Source: Anseranas semipalmata
Lineage: Eukaryota; Chordata; Aves; Anseriformes; Anseranatidae
NCBI GenBank assembly: GCA_013399115.1
Contig: VXAA01002207.1
Location: forward strand, 150,031 to 214,030
Direction: 5' to 3'
DNA length: 64,000 nt
This document shows positions 53,061 to 64,000 of this stretch, piece by piece. The notes beneath the pieces are model-generated. The model worked only from the letters and a program-made list of their open reading frames with translations, did not search any database and was not told the origin of the DNA. Both the position numbers and the translations under genes were made by a program. Numbering within the stretch: the stretch's first letter is position 1; every line of letters starts with the position of its first letter.

Positions 53061-56000
53061 GAGTACACGAGGCAGCGGGGCATTAATGGAGCCGAGCTAA
53101 AGGTTCTGCACTGACCTAAAAGTTTTATGTTTTTTCCTCCTTTTGCCTCAGACTATTCTGATGAGTTTTCTTCAGAAGAAGTAATATTTTTGCTTAGCCA
53201 CCGTGTGCGCAACTTTATTTAGGGCTCAGCATCAATTTGAACACCTCTCTCTCTAGTCCTTTTTCACTCCTTTGTGCTATCAGCACCATATGCTTCCCAC
53301 GTCTTTAAAAAAAAGGGAATTAATGGCCATGCTGGAAATCGATCTGTTTGCAGGCTTGCATCATCTAAAGCCTTTAAAGGAATAACTCTCTGCAGATCTC
53401 ATTTTCTTCTATAATATGTGTCAACATTAACGGAACATTCAGACCATTTGCAGCATTCCTCCTGTCACCGTATTAATACCTCCCTGCAGGAGTGGAAAGC
53501 GGAGGCTTCATTGCGCTGTGGTTGGCAAACTCATCTACACTTTATTTTGGGAGCTCAACCGACTGCTACAGAGGGGCAGTTTCCGCTCCGTCTGAGCACA
53601 TCCTGTGCTGGTTAAATACCTCAATCATGAACATATGTTACAGGAAATGCAGTCGTAGCACATAGTTTTTTTTTATTTATTTTATTTTTATTCTTAGACT
53701 TATGACTAAAAGGCCATGTCAAAGTTCATGGTCTAAAAGTGAAGAGTTCTTGACAGTCATCTTTTTTTTAGGTCCTTTAACTTGAAACATGATTCTTCCT
53801 GGCTTTAAATGGTAATTTAAAGCTGTAATTTACAATAAACAATTAAATACCTTTGTTGATGCTAAATTAGCTTATGAGAGACAGATTCTAGTGTTTACAA
53901 ACCTAATAAAAGAACATTATTTGCCCACAAAAAGTTAAATTCTTTCAAAGTTTGTTTGCATCGTTTTTCTGAGTTATTTTTTCCACCATTTGGAAGAGGA
54001 AACTAAGTTATATCCAGCTTTGTAGTCCAGCAGGCACGACATGACATCACTTCTTTTTTCCCTTTTTATTAGTTTATTTTGCTGTAAATTATGAATATGT
54101 ATATTTCAGAAAGAACTATACAGTTTAATACCTACAGCCCTAAAACACACTTTAAAATAAAGCAAATAATCTGCCTTGTACTTTGCAGATTAAAACATAC
54201 AAACAGAGTATTAAATAAAAATGCCTGGGGTCCAAACTTTTATCTTATTGTACGGAATAGTAGCTCTTCCTCAAACAGTCCTGCTGTGTCTTTTTGAGGA
54301 TTAGAGGCCTCTTCCATGCAAATAAGACTATCCAACTTTGTCACACAATGTTTAATTATGTTTAATTACTTATGTAGAAGATCTGCTCTTATAGTTGTTT
54401 AGGCAAAGATCCCATGGTATTTAATAGGGACTCAATAAAAATTGTGGAGTCAGTCTGTAGCTACTATAAAACCAAACAGACTATGGACTGTTGTTGTGTA
54501 ATGCTTAAATAAGCTTACATAGTGTCGGACTACTTGATCCATAATTGTCACCAGTTGGAGGCTTCAAAGGTTTATAGCTTTGAAGAAACTGGGATACTAG
54601 CTGCAATAGCATAGATAAAGATCTCAAGTAATTGCAGAACTCATTGCTTTACTATTTTTATTTACTTTTTATGTATACAAAAATTTTAGCTCTGGTCCAA
54701 ATGCAGTGTTGCATTTGTTGAATGAATAGTTCATTGCAGCTTCTGTATAAAAACCAACCTTTATTTAGATCGATATTCAAAATCCTGAGAGATTCAGAAC
54801 AATTTTCCCTGGACATGAATTATTTCTTCGTGCATTAAAATCAAGTGGAGAGAGTGAGGAAGGAAAATCCCTATGAAGTTCCCCCTGGAGTTCTCTCTGT
54901 AGTCTTTTAATTTGGGGAAAATGAAGCTCGTATCCAACAGAATGAGGGAAAGAGTCTGCAAAACATATGGTCTTCTTGTGTCAGTGCTTCTGTAGTTGTT
55001 TTGCACTTCCTCCATCCCCATTTGAGTCTCTGGATCCATTCTCTACAAGGCATGAAAATGCAATGGTGCATGGTGGGGTATGATCCATCTTCTGTAGCAA
55101 AAGAGAAACATCCTTCCTGGAACGATGCAAAGTGCAGACTCTGGGGGGTGGTCCCTTGCCAGAGCTGGTGAATGGTCCAATTCCACTTTTAAGGAAATAA
55201 CAACAGTGGACAGTGTCTCTGAGTTTTCATTTGTCATTTCAGAAAGTTATTAGTGACAGGAAACAGTGATGTTTGCCTTCTTCTCTTGAAATATTTCATG
55301 TACATATGGAAGATGTTCAAAAGACTTTTTTTTTAAGTTGGTTTGAGCAAAAGGAGTGCAGTCGCACGGGCGTGACAGTGGCTGATTGCATTTTTCTCCC
55401 AGCTGGTTTGGAAAATAAGCCAATCTTAAAGTTGAACTTCTGAACAGCTTTAATGTCAAGAACAAAAAGCTGCAACTGGCACAGGGGAGCCCACTTGTGA
55501 ACGATCTGCTTTCTGATGGCTTCACCTCATCTGTTTTGTGTCGGTTGAGTTGTCTGAGCTTGAAATCTCAGATGGAGCAGTCCTGGTAAAAGTCTGTCCC
55601 TTGTGCGCCTACTCATGCCAGACAGATTTCGATGGTCCACTCCACAACCTAGGAAGTTACAACAAAGAAGATAAGAGTGCTACCTTTTAAATATTACTCA
55701 TCTATGAGTTTGATAGAAGGGATTATCCTTGTCAGTAGAAGTTGCAGGCAGAAGTTGCCACAGATGAAATTGATCTGCTGTGATGTCTTTTGAAAAAGAG
55801 ATAATATGAAATTTCATACTTTATGTTTAAAACATTATTTTTCCTTTCTTTTGCACTGAAGTTTAGGAGAACAAAAAGAGCCAGATCCGGAGTGGTTTCG
55901 AGTATTTTGTCAATCCTTTCTCACATAAAACTCCTAGTTACTTTCTGAGAATTTGCTTGAGAAGGGACTTCAGTGTTTGCTGTCTATATCAACTAATTAA

Positions 56001-59000
56001 ATAATCCTGTTTTCAAGAAGTATTTGACCAGTCGACATAAATGTACATGCTGGAGGGTAATGATGTTATAATAATCGTTGCTGGTCCACACAGTCTTATG
56101 AGTTTGGATGGAACAAAATTATATGAAAACAATGTGGGTTTGAACTGCAAGGACTACACTCATTTTCAGGCTTTTTTTTTTTTTAACTCTCCCCCCCATT
56201 TTTTTCAGGCTTTGCCTCATTTCCTAGTATATATTTGCAAGGTTAAATAGCTAAATCAAGTTAGTTTGGTGGTGTTATTTCTGCACAGTGGCATTAAGCC
56301 GTGACATTCAATCCACAGCTGTAGAGCCAAACAGCATTTGAGGATCTCTGTGCACATTATTTAAGTCAGACATCAAAACAACGTTCACATTTAGGTCTGA
56401 CCCCAGCCTAATCTTTAAATTTGAAGGCGATGGCAATGCTGTTGTGAGTTACACATCAACTATAAATTGGTTACAAAATATATCTGAATGTTAAACCACC
56501 TCAGATTGTCTTGGTGGGATTAGATGGTGAATGTAATTTACATGGTGAACAGTGGAAAAGTTCTTCCTTGTACTAACAAGCATACATAAAACAATGTCTC
56601 TAGCTGGTTTCCTTCCCTTAATGTCCTTTGCTTCTTAAGTTATTGTTTTATACACTTCCTAATCCCAAATTAGTGCAGGTAGTACAGTTTTAGCACTATT
56701 TAGTATTGATGGAGTGATTGCACATGTTTTTTTCTGACTGACATACACGATAAGAAGCTTTTCATTTCTGAACTGAACAATTATAGACTTGTTTTGCTGT
56801 TGAACTGAATATGCAAATAATTATGAGGAAAATAGGCAATGCTCCCAGTAAAGCCTCTGGTTTCCAAGTCTCGTCCAATTAGTAAAGAAGGAAGCTTTCT
56901 TATGCAGCTTTTCTCATGGCCTGTTTCACTGATCAGATGGTGATTATGAGTAGGGATGAGACTGAACACTCTTCAGACTGGAAAGCAACTATGGAGTCAA
57001 TCCATTGTAGCAATTACTGATTAATGTAATATAGGCTTATAAATACCATCGCATCTAGTCATCACAGGTAACGTGCTGAAAATAAATAGAGATCTCCAGT
57101 GCTTTGGAAGTGCCCTAGAAAATCCAAGGTAAAGACCGAAAAGCTTATTTTGCTTAATTTAAGAAGAGATTTTATCTTACCTATGCGATGTATTTCCCTT
57201 TTGTAGCTATATCTGATAAGGAGCTGGAATATGCCTGCTGGAAACTAAATGAATGATGCGGAAGCAATGACTGCAGAGCTGCCTTTCAAAACATGCTTTA
57301 CATAAATGTAGAAATGCTCCATTGGGAGCTTAGGAAACATCAGCACCGAAAAAGGAAACAAAAATTTCAAGCAATCTTCAGCCTCGGGTTCTTACAGTGT
57401 TTTATTATCCACTCCGTGTGCTTAAAAGCAAGAATATCCCATTACTTTGTTGGAAACATGAGGTTTAATACAAGGCCTCTGAGTAATGGAGGCCTGACTC
57501 TCTCCTTACAAGGGTCATTTTCATGTGGGGCAGTAGCTTCACCTGAAATACGACAGGAGAAATTAAGTGAGGGCAGACCTAACAGATGGTTTGTTTGCTA
57601 AATGATGATGTTACCTAAGCTTGAGAATTCTAGGAAATCCAACTTGCCAGTGACTCTTATTTCTCCCCTCCAAGCAGCTATGATGTGACTCTGTGTATAT
57701 ACCTTGGCTTTTATAAATTTCTAGATCTTCAGGATTCAAGGCCTCTGGAAGATCTTGTTTACTAAGCTGCTTGTCATGTGACTACTAGCTCATCAGAGCA
57801 TACTTTGTAGTTTTATTTGGCTGAAATTAAAAGCACTGAAAATGATAATTGCTGCAAACAGGACTATAAAAGCCAAGGAAAAATACACAATTTCTTTAAC
57901 ACTGGGAGCTCAAAGAGAAAAAGGCGAAGGGCTAAGCCGAATAATCATCTCCATAATCCATCTCCATCAGGTGACTGCAGTTTTAATCAGCAAGAGAGAG
58001 AGCAGCCAGAGGTGCGTGGAGATTGTGAGGAGAAGCAAAAGATGTCAGCTGCTGCCTTCTCTGTACGTCTCTGTGTGTCAAAGCAGAAGGGCAGGGAGCA
58101 GCTCCCTCAGGTGGCCCTCCACCCTCCTCCTGGTCCCGGGTAGCAGCACAACTGCAAGCCCTTTAATCTGGGTAGGTAAAGCTTCAGTAAGTTGGGAAGG
58201 TCTCCAGTGAGACTTCTGCTGGAACAGTTCGTTTTGTATTCGGCTTCTTTCAAAAGGAGCGCTTGGAGAACACGCTACTGCTGCGTGTGAGTGGCAGAAG
58301 CAAGTCTGAAATGAACCAGTGATACAAAGGTCCGCAGCCTCAATGGATATAATATATGATCATGAGGGCTGAAAGGGTGCAGATGCTAACTGTAAGGCAA
58401 ATGGTGACATTTATTATCTGCAATATTTATGGACTGTAACATATATTGACAGATCATTAAATGGCTTCTTTCACCTTGGCACTTCAGTAGCAACTGCATG
58501 CGAAATACACGTAGTCAACAAATTGTACTGTAGGACTAAAAATAAAAGCTCCATAAACTCACGTGGTCTGCTGCAAAAATAGTCCAGGGAGCACTTAACA
58601 GCTTGATTGAGCTGGTAGCCCTTCACATTGAGCTTTGCTGCGTGCCACACGCGGGCTCTGGCCAGGAGCCGAAGGGAGCAGGCTCCCGATACCCTCCCTG
58701 CTGGCACCAGCAGCACAACCCCTGCACCCAAAAAATAGCAAGAGGGAGCAAGCAGGTGGTAACACTTGCTGTGCCATGTGGAGACGGTGATTTCCCGTGT
58801 AAATAGGGACTAATCCAGTTTTCTGGTTGTATCAAATGTCCCCAGTGTGTTGACCACTAGCACAGTTGTAAATAAGAATCCTCTTGCAAACCTCACCAGC
58901 TACACAGTCCCATCAAATGACCTGTTCAACCCTCGTCCTCTTTACCTGCCACTTGCACTGGGATTGAAGCGTGGAAATGTTATCATAAATGCGCTGACTG

Positions 59001-59689
59001 GAGAGTTGCACGCTTTGTTGCTCGTTCTGTTGCTCCTGACCAACGCACTGACCAAGAACCTCCAGCATCTCGCTGTGCTCCTCTCCTCTCCCATCCTATG
59101 TGCTGCCTTTCCATCCTCCCGTACTTCAGAAACTTCTGGAAAACTGCCTGTCTGCTGCCTGGGACTTGGGAGTAAAGGAGGGGTCAGGCTATTGACACCA
59201 CTAGCGGGACCCTACTTCGCTCTGGTAGTGACTGCATTTTTAAAAACAAGCTGGCAGAGATCCGTGGCAAACTTTCATAGGACTGAGAAATATTTACTGA
59301 AAAGGACACTACAAAATATGTGCAAGGGTCACTGTGTGTAGCTTCCAACCCAGTGGGCCTATATCTCAAAGAGGATTTTCTTCCATTAACCTAGTTTAGT
59401 AAGTGAATTTTCCATGCAGCACTGAAGGAGTGTCATTAGCATTCACCCTGAGCGAAGGAATGGCTTTGACTGTGGTTCTGCTTATTTGACTCCTCACACT
59501 GAACATTATCCATCGTGATGAATGCTTGGCCCACTTTGACTCTGGTAGGCCAAGCACAAATTCTGCTGAGTGTTTTCTGCTGAGGAACGGAGCCCGGGTA
59601 AAGCCCAGTCCCTACTACTGCAGTCAAGTCGTATAATCGCTTTAACCCGCTCATTGTACTCCCTTCTAAAAATGGTCGGGCTATTTGCC
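53061..59689. other. Intergenic region, no gene recognised
   Basis: About 6.6 kb. Open frames at 57817-58143, 57842-58210 and 58847-59341 (all plus) are the longest here but show no known domain. No splice-supported exon chain, RNA gene or clear repeat was identified. Confidence 0.55.
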
Positions 59690-60110
59690 CCACTATTTCT
59701 TATTAGCTTTGAAGAATTTTATGGCTAGAAGAATCAAGCCTTTTTCTGATTTCCAGTGTGAATTTATTCAGGACCTGTTTATATCCATTTGTTTTTGTGC
59801 TAGCATTGTCCTGAAGCTTAAATAGCTCTTGTCTATCTATCTGTGATATTTACTCACTGATATATTTATAGACAGTAATCCTATCCCCTTTCCCAGGCTT
59901 TGTTTTGCCAGGCTAAACAAGCCAAGCTCTCAGAAGATCACTGTCACTCTTCTAATGACTCTGTTCCAGTGTGATCTAATTTTTCTTGAATGTGGTTGTC
60001 CAAGTCTCCGTGCTGTACTCCAAATGAGGTTTTACTAATGACTCTGCAAAACCCTTACCCTTACTCTGCCCAAAACTCACCATCAGCTATATCCTAGAAT
60101 CCTCTTTTTC
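59690..60110 (-). mobile_element. Ancient amniote CR1 fossil, antisense
   Basis: The plus strand follows the reverse complement of an old CR1 over about 400 bp. The blocks are GAATTTATTCAGGACCTGTT, ATATCCATTTGTTTTTGTGC, AGCATTGTCCTGAAGCTTAA with ATAGCTCTTGT after it, TATATTTATAGACAGTAATC, and CCAGGCTAAACAAGCCAAGC. This is the subfamily type abundant in turtles and crocodilians, so the insertion probably predates birds. No open frame remains. Confidence 0.8.
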
Positions 60111-63102
60111 TGGGCGGTCATGTCAGTGATCTGTAGTCAGAGTTCACAGCAAAAGTTTTAAGGCTCGCTGTTTAAAAATGTCACAGATTCATCAACTTCA
60201 AGGCAGCCATGACAACTGCTACCAGCTGGGGATCTGCATCTGATATTTCAGCCTGCAGGACACAGCTTTCTCTGTGACTGGCCTGAAACTACGGAGGCAC
60301 TGCCAATTTCCCTTCCCCCAAGACCTTCCCCAGGGGAACCACTGATTTGCTTCTGCCCAGCCTGCGATCTTAAAAAAGCACTTACTCCATCTCATGCTAA
60401 CTAAATGCAGGGCAAATTTTGGTAAATACGGTCCATTCAGTATGCGCATATTAAAAATAATCTGTAAACCTCGACTCCTTTTTCAATTTAAATTCAAGAC
60501 CTTTTCAATCATCTCTAGCCATTTTGATTTCTAGCCATTCAATCCTTGTCCTTTATTTCTTTCTCAGTCTTCATTAAGTGTGAGTAAAATACTTTCAAAA
60601 TGGCAATTAAAATAGATTTCTTTCCATAGAGAGAGCTCTTGTGGGACTGCACCACTGACTACTGTCCTTCATTTCTTCCATTCTCAGGTCTATCCTTCAT
60701 CTTCTATCACGTGTGATTTAGACTAAGCTGTTAGTGGCGAGGACCATCGTTTTATATTCATCTCTGCCTAAAGTGGAGATGCTTGTTATTGGTTTCTGAA
60801 AGAATAAGGAATATAACGGATCAATGCCATTATCCTGAATTGCACTTAGAAGACAAAGGTACTGTAGCCATTGAATTGATGGTCTCAGGAGCACGGAAGC
60901 AGAGCTACATTTGGGGCTACCACAGACTTGCCAGAGGACTCTGTGGGTATTTCCACCTAAAGGTCATAGCCAGGATAAAAGCTACAAAAGTACCAGTGAC
61001 CGTGATAAAGCTTATGACACAGAGAGTTGTCTTAATTGCCCTGTAAAACGAAGCAGACGTTAAGAAACTTTCGACTGTTAAGACCAAGATCGTTCAGGAT
61101 CTGGCAGCACCCCGGACTCTGCGTTCAATCAAAACATATTGTTAATGGGCTGCATTGATTTGAAAGAAAGACCCGGTGACAGTGCTTTTGAATAGACCCT
61201 AAAAGCACTTGCCCATGGAGTAGCAGATCAAGTGAGCTAGAGACCTGAGAGGTTTGGAATCATGGTCCAGGGGAAGGTTTGGGTATGCTGGAGGAGGCCG
61301 CCCATTGTCTCCCACGTTAAAGCTGGCCAGCCAGGTGGGTGTGATTCATGGCACCATAGGTGAGATTTCGCCTCTAGTGGCTGTCCCACTCTGAGGAGAC
61401 AGCTGGCAATCTCTGTCTTCTGGAGCCTTGATGTGCATTAATTTAACATAATGTGTGTTATGTGAAATAAATCAGGGAGTTGAGCTCTGGGGCATCTCTC
61501 TCCCAGCTGAAAGTCCTAACTATACCCAGGCCCCCCTCTTTTCCCTCCGGCCCTGATGCAGGTGCCTGCAGCCCCCAGGAAGGAAAGAGGTCTAGAAGCG
61601 CCTTTCCCTTTGTGTTTTTTTCTTTTCTGGGACTAGTTCGGGCATTCCTGCACTCAGCGCACTGCGTACCATCCACCCCATTTGAGATGCCCGAGCCCAC
61701 CCAGCCACCCTCAGCACTGCCCTGGAGCTGAGCACCGTGGTCCTGAGCATCAGGCTGCCTGCGTCCCATTGCCAGACACCTGCTCCGAGAGCCCTGTATT
61801 TGTGCTTCCACGTCTGCGCTTTAACTGCACCGTCTATGGTACTCATTTATTTATGCTTTGTTGACAAGCTCTCTGCACCAGGAATTTTGCATCTGCCTAT
61901 CAAAATGCTTCGGCACTTCAAAGGTAATTAAAGATATTGGGTATAAGGATACCCAAAGATAATTGTGTCTCTGTCATTGGTCTATTTTTTTGCCATTCGT
62001 ATCTTCTATCCATTTTTCTCTTCAAGTTTACTTTATTTTGTTGATCCATTTGTATTTACTTCCTTCCTCTCTGTCTTCCATGTACTCACTAGAAAACAAG
62101 GCACAGCTTAGTCTGCAGGAAAGCATACTCTCTTGCTGCTTCCCTCACTAAGATTAATGCTTTTGGAGAAGAGAAACTGAGGCTGAGCGAGCCTATGCTT
62201 GCTGCAGGTTTCTGTCCTCCCTGAGCTACTAAAGGCATCACTCTGGGAGGAGACAGAGGGACAGGCAGACAGCTCTCAAATGCTCGCTCTCACTTTCTCA
62301 GAAGCAGCAGCCTCCTGTTTGCAACGGGAGCCCAGCAAATGTGACCGTGTGGCTTCATCCACGTACAGCGGTCCTCTGCTCTGTGCTTCTCCATCTTCAC
62401 CTGTGCTGGTGCTGTGGGGCTCGCGGGTCTGCCTTCTTGAGTGCACCGGCTCCACCTTCGGCACACAGGTGCACAGGGAGCTGCTGAGACCGCACGTGCG
62501 ATAGCTGGTGCCAGCACCTGCGAGAGACCTAGCTCTTCGAGGTGCACCTACTTCGAGGTGCTTTGGAAAGGGAGGTTTCACTAGGCGTGGAAACGTATCT
62601 CTGCGCTTAATACAGAAGCGTTGCTTTGTTGGGGTGAGGCTTTTACTCGGAGGGATGTAAACCTCCACAGGGCAAATCTACAGAGACAGTTACCTACAGC
62701 GTGGGAGTCCCAGGACAGTGATGGATCCAGTATGACCCCTACAAAGCTAATTACAGACTGTCAAGGCGATTTCTGTCCAAGCTGGACTGATATTTAATTA
62801 GTCTCCTCCCCATCAAAATCCTGACCTTGGTTTGGCACAGGGAAAGCAGAGAACTGTGTATCTGGCCAAAGCACCTCCTTGCTGCTCCAGGGGCTGACAG
62901 ACGAGGTATTAATAGCTGAAGATGAAAAATGGAAAATGGGTGTCCGAGATGGAGCAGCAGCTTTCTCTACCTGCTATTTCCTTCCTCTCCTTTCCTCCCT
63001 CCCCTGAAAACTGTTGCTCACAGGCGAAAAGACTAAATGAAACACTCAGAAGTACAATTGCCTTTTGATCACTTTCAGTTTGGGGTAAATACTCGGGACA
63101 GC
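60111..63102. other. Intergenic region, no gene recognised
   Basis: GC content rises between about 61.2 and 62.9 kb, where open frames occur on both strands (for example 62276-62668 minus) without any recognisable domain. No repeat was identified with confidence. Confidence 0.5.
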
Positions 63103-63420
63103 TCAGCCTACGCTGCAGAATGCAGGAGGGATCTCCAGTATTAACTTTTTGTCAGATTGAAAACTGGCAATTATTTCTGCAGTTTTGTCTTTCAACCACG
63201 TGCTAATCCATGGCAGAAATTTACCTTCTACCTTGTGACTACCTGGTTTCCTTTGTAACTTCTTGTAAGACAATACCTTTTGAAAGTCCAAAGAAATTGT
63301 CAACTGTTGAATCTTTATTTACTGAAAATGATGCGCTGTTAGATCTACAAGATCTCTGCCAAATCTGGCTGACGTATGTCTTTCTCTCTTTCAGAAAGGC
63401 ATCCAAATCTTCTTATTAAA
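63103..63420 (-). pseudogene. Fossil non-LTR reverse transcriptase segment (CR1 clade-like)
   Basis: The minus strand encodes ISLDFQKVLSYKKLQ, GKFLPWISTWLKDKTAEIIA and KLILEIPPAFCSVG. This parallels the reverse transcriptase pattern LDFqKAFDkVpHkkLL..L...G..G..L.WI..WLkdR.QrV......S....V.SGVPQGSVLGP. The AFD motif, with the first catalytic Asp region, has decayed to VLS, and a frame change lies just upstream of LDFQ. It is an old LINE remnant near the CR1 copy at the window end but covers a more 5' part of the ORF, so they could be parts of one disrupted element or two insertions. Confidence 0.65.
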
Positions 63421-63425
63421 CTAAA

Positions 63426-63448
63426 ATATATATATATATATATATATA
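63426..63448. repeat. (AT)n microsatellite, about 11 units
   Basis: A perfect AT dinucleotide run in an A-rich stretch directly beside the fossil reverse transcriptase segment. Confidence 0.9.
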
Positions 63449-63837
63449 AATATCTTTGTGTAAAGAGATTTAAGACCTGAAAGTTCCTGAACCTACTACA
63501 TATGTGCTCCATACCTATTCTTTATTTATCAGTCAATACCAAAATAACTTTTTCAGCTTTGTGTGTATTTAAAAATGTTTTAAATATTTGTCTGAGACAG
63601 GCAGGAGGAAAGCAGGGAACAGGCAAGCGGTGTGGAGGGATGGATCGCGGTGAGCACCTTGTAGTGGGAAGCCTGAAAAGAAAGGGAGCCAGGAAGAGAC
63701 TGACGTGCTCCTGAGTCTTTTGGGCACCTCCACCTTTTTTTCCTCTAAAGATTTGGAAACTGTTCCCCTGCCTTGGTCTCGGACTCGGTCAGGCCATGCG
63801 TTCTCCCCCTGGGCAGAAGGAGATTTGATGAACGTCG

Positions 63838-64000
63838 GAGGCTCACGGAGCGGCTTGGGTTGGGAGGGACCTCAAGGATCACCGAGTTCCAGCACCGTGC
63901 CATGGGCAGGGATGCCACCACCGGTCCGGGCTGCTCGAGGTCTCATCCAAGCCGGCCTCGAGCACCTCCAGGGATGGGGCACCCGCCCGTCCCAGCGCCC
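63838..64000 (-). mobile_element. CR1 LINE 3' end, antisense, continuing beyond the window
   Basis: The plus strand reads GGCTTGGGTTGGGAGGGACC, TCAAGGATCACCGAGTTCCA, GTGCCATGGGCAGGGATGCC and CGAGCACCTCCAGGGATGGG. This matches the reverse complement of the avian CR1 3' end closely. It is GC-rich with many CpGs, so relatively little decayed or in a GC-rich setting. The element runs off the right edge. Confidence 0.93.

Noticed and set aside
62276..62668. 130-codon minus-strand frame at 62.3-62.7 kb
   Set aside because: GC-rich stretch with frames on both strands, no domain, no splice or promoter context.
30000..64000. Search for exons of ARHGEF7, expected next by synteny
   Set aside because: None of the DH, PH, SH3 or calponin-homology sequence was recognised; the gene presumably starts beyond the window.

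Overview
The window looks like a piece of a bird chromosome. The main evidence is the repeat content: several CR1 LINE copies with the typical avian 3' end (GGTTGGA...CCTCCAGAGG...CATTCTGTGAYTCTGTG), older CR1 fossils of the kind shared by birds, crocodilians and turtles, a few decayed MIR-like SINEs, and no L1 or Alu. Intron-exon structure and a single CpG island also fit a vertebrate nuclear genome. No prokaryotic, plasmid or viral gene organisation was seen.

Left half (1 to about 29.6 kb): the 5' part of one protein-coding gene on the minus strand, recognised as ANKRD10 (ankyrin repeat domain 10). Two internal coding exons are directly visible: 22665-22817 (51 codons) and 14639-14730 (92 bp). 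Both have canonical splice sites and join in frame to give consecutive ankyrin-repeat sequence. The first coding exon is not visible. It most likely lies in the run of 546 N at 28921-29466 inside the promoter CpG island (about 28.5-29.7 kb). The downstream exons were not found and probably lie beyond base 1. The rest of the left half is AT-rich intron with old repeats.

Right half (about 29.7-64 kb): no protein-coding exon was recognised. It is intergenic sequence beyond the ANKRD10 promoter, with MIR fossils (30.5 and 31.2 kb), an 0.8 kb truncated CR1 (31.3-32.1 kb), simple repeats, four antisense CR1 fragments (51.9, 52.7, 59.7 and 63.8 kb to the end) and a fossil reverse-transcriptase segment at 63.1-63.4 kb. 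From known vertebrate synteny the next gene to the right should be ARHGEF7, but none of its exons was recognised here. A few splice-flanked segments on the plus strand (33.5 kb, 47.2-47.6 kb) could be lncRNA exons; they are inference only.

No convincing new biological system was found. The most useful leads are the unsequenced first exon, G-quadruplex-prone tracts on opposite strands of the promoter, signs of a divergent plus-strand transcript, and a candidate two-exon non-coding transcript at 47.2-47.6 kb.
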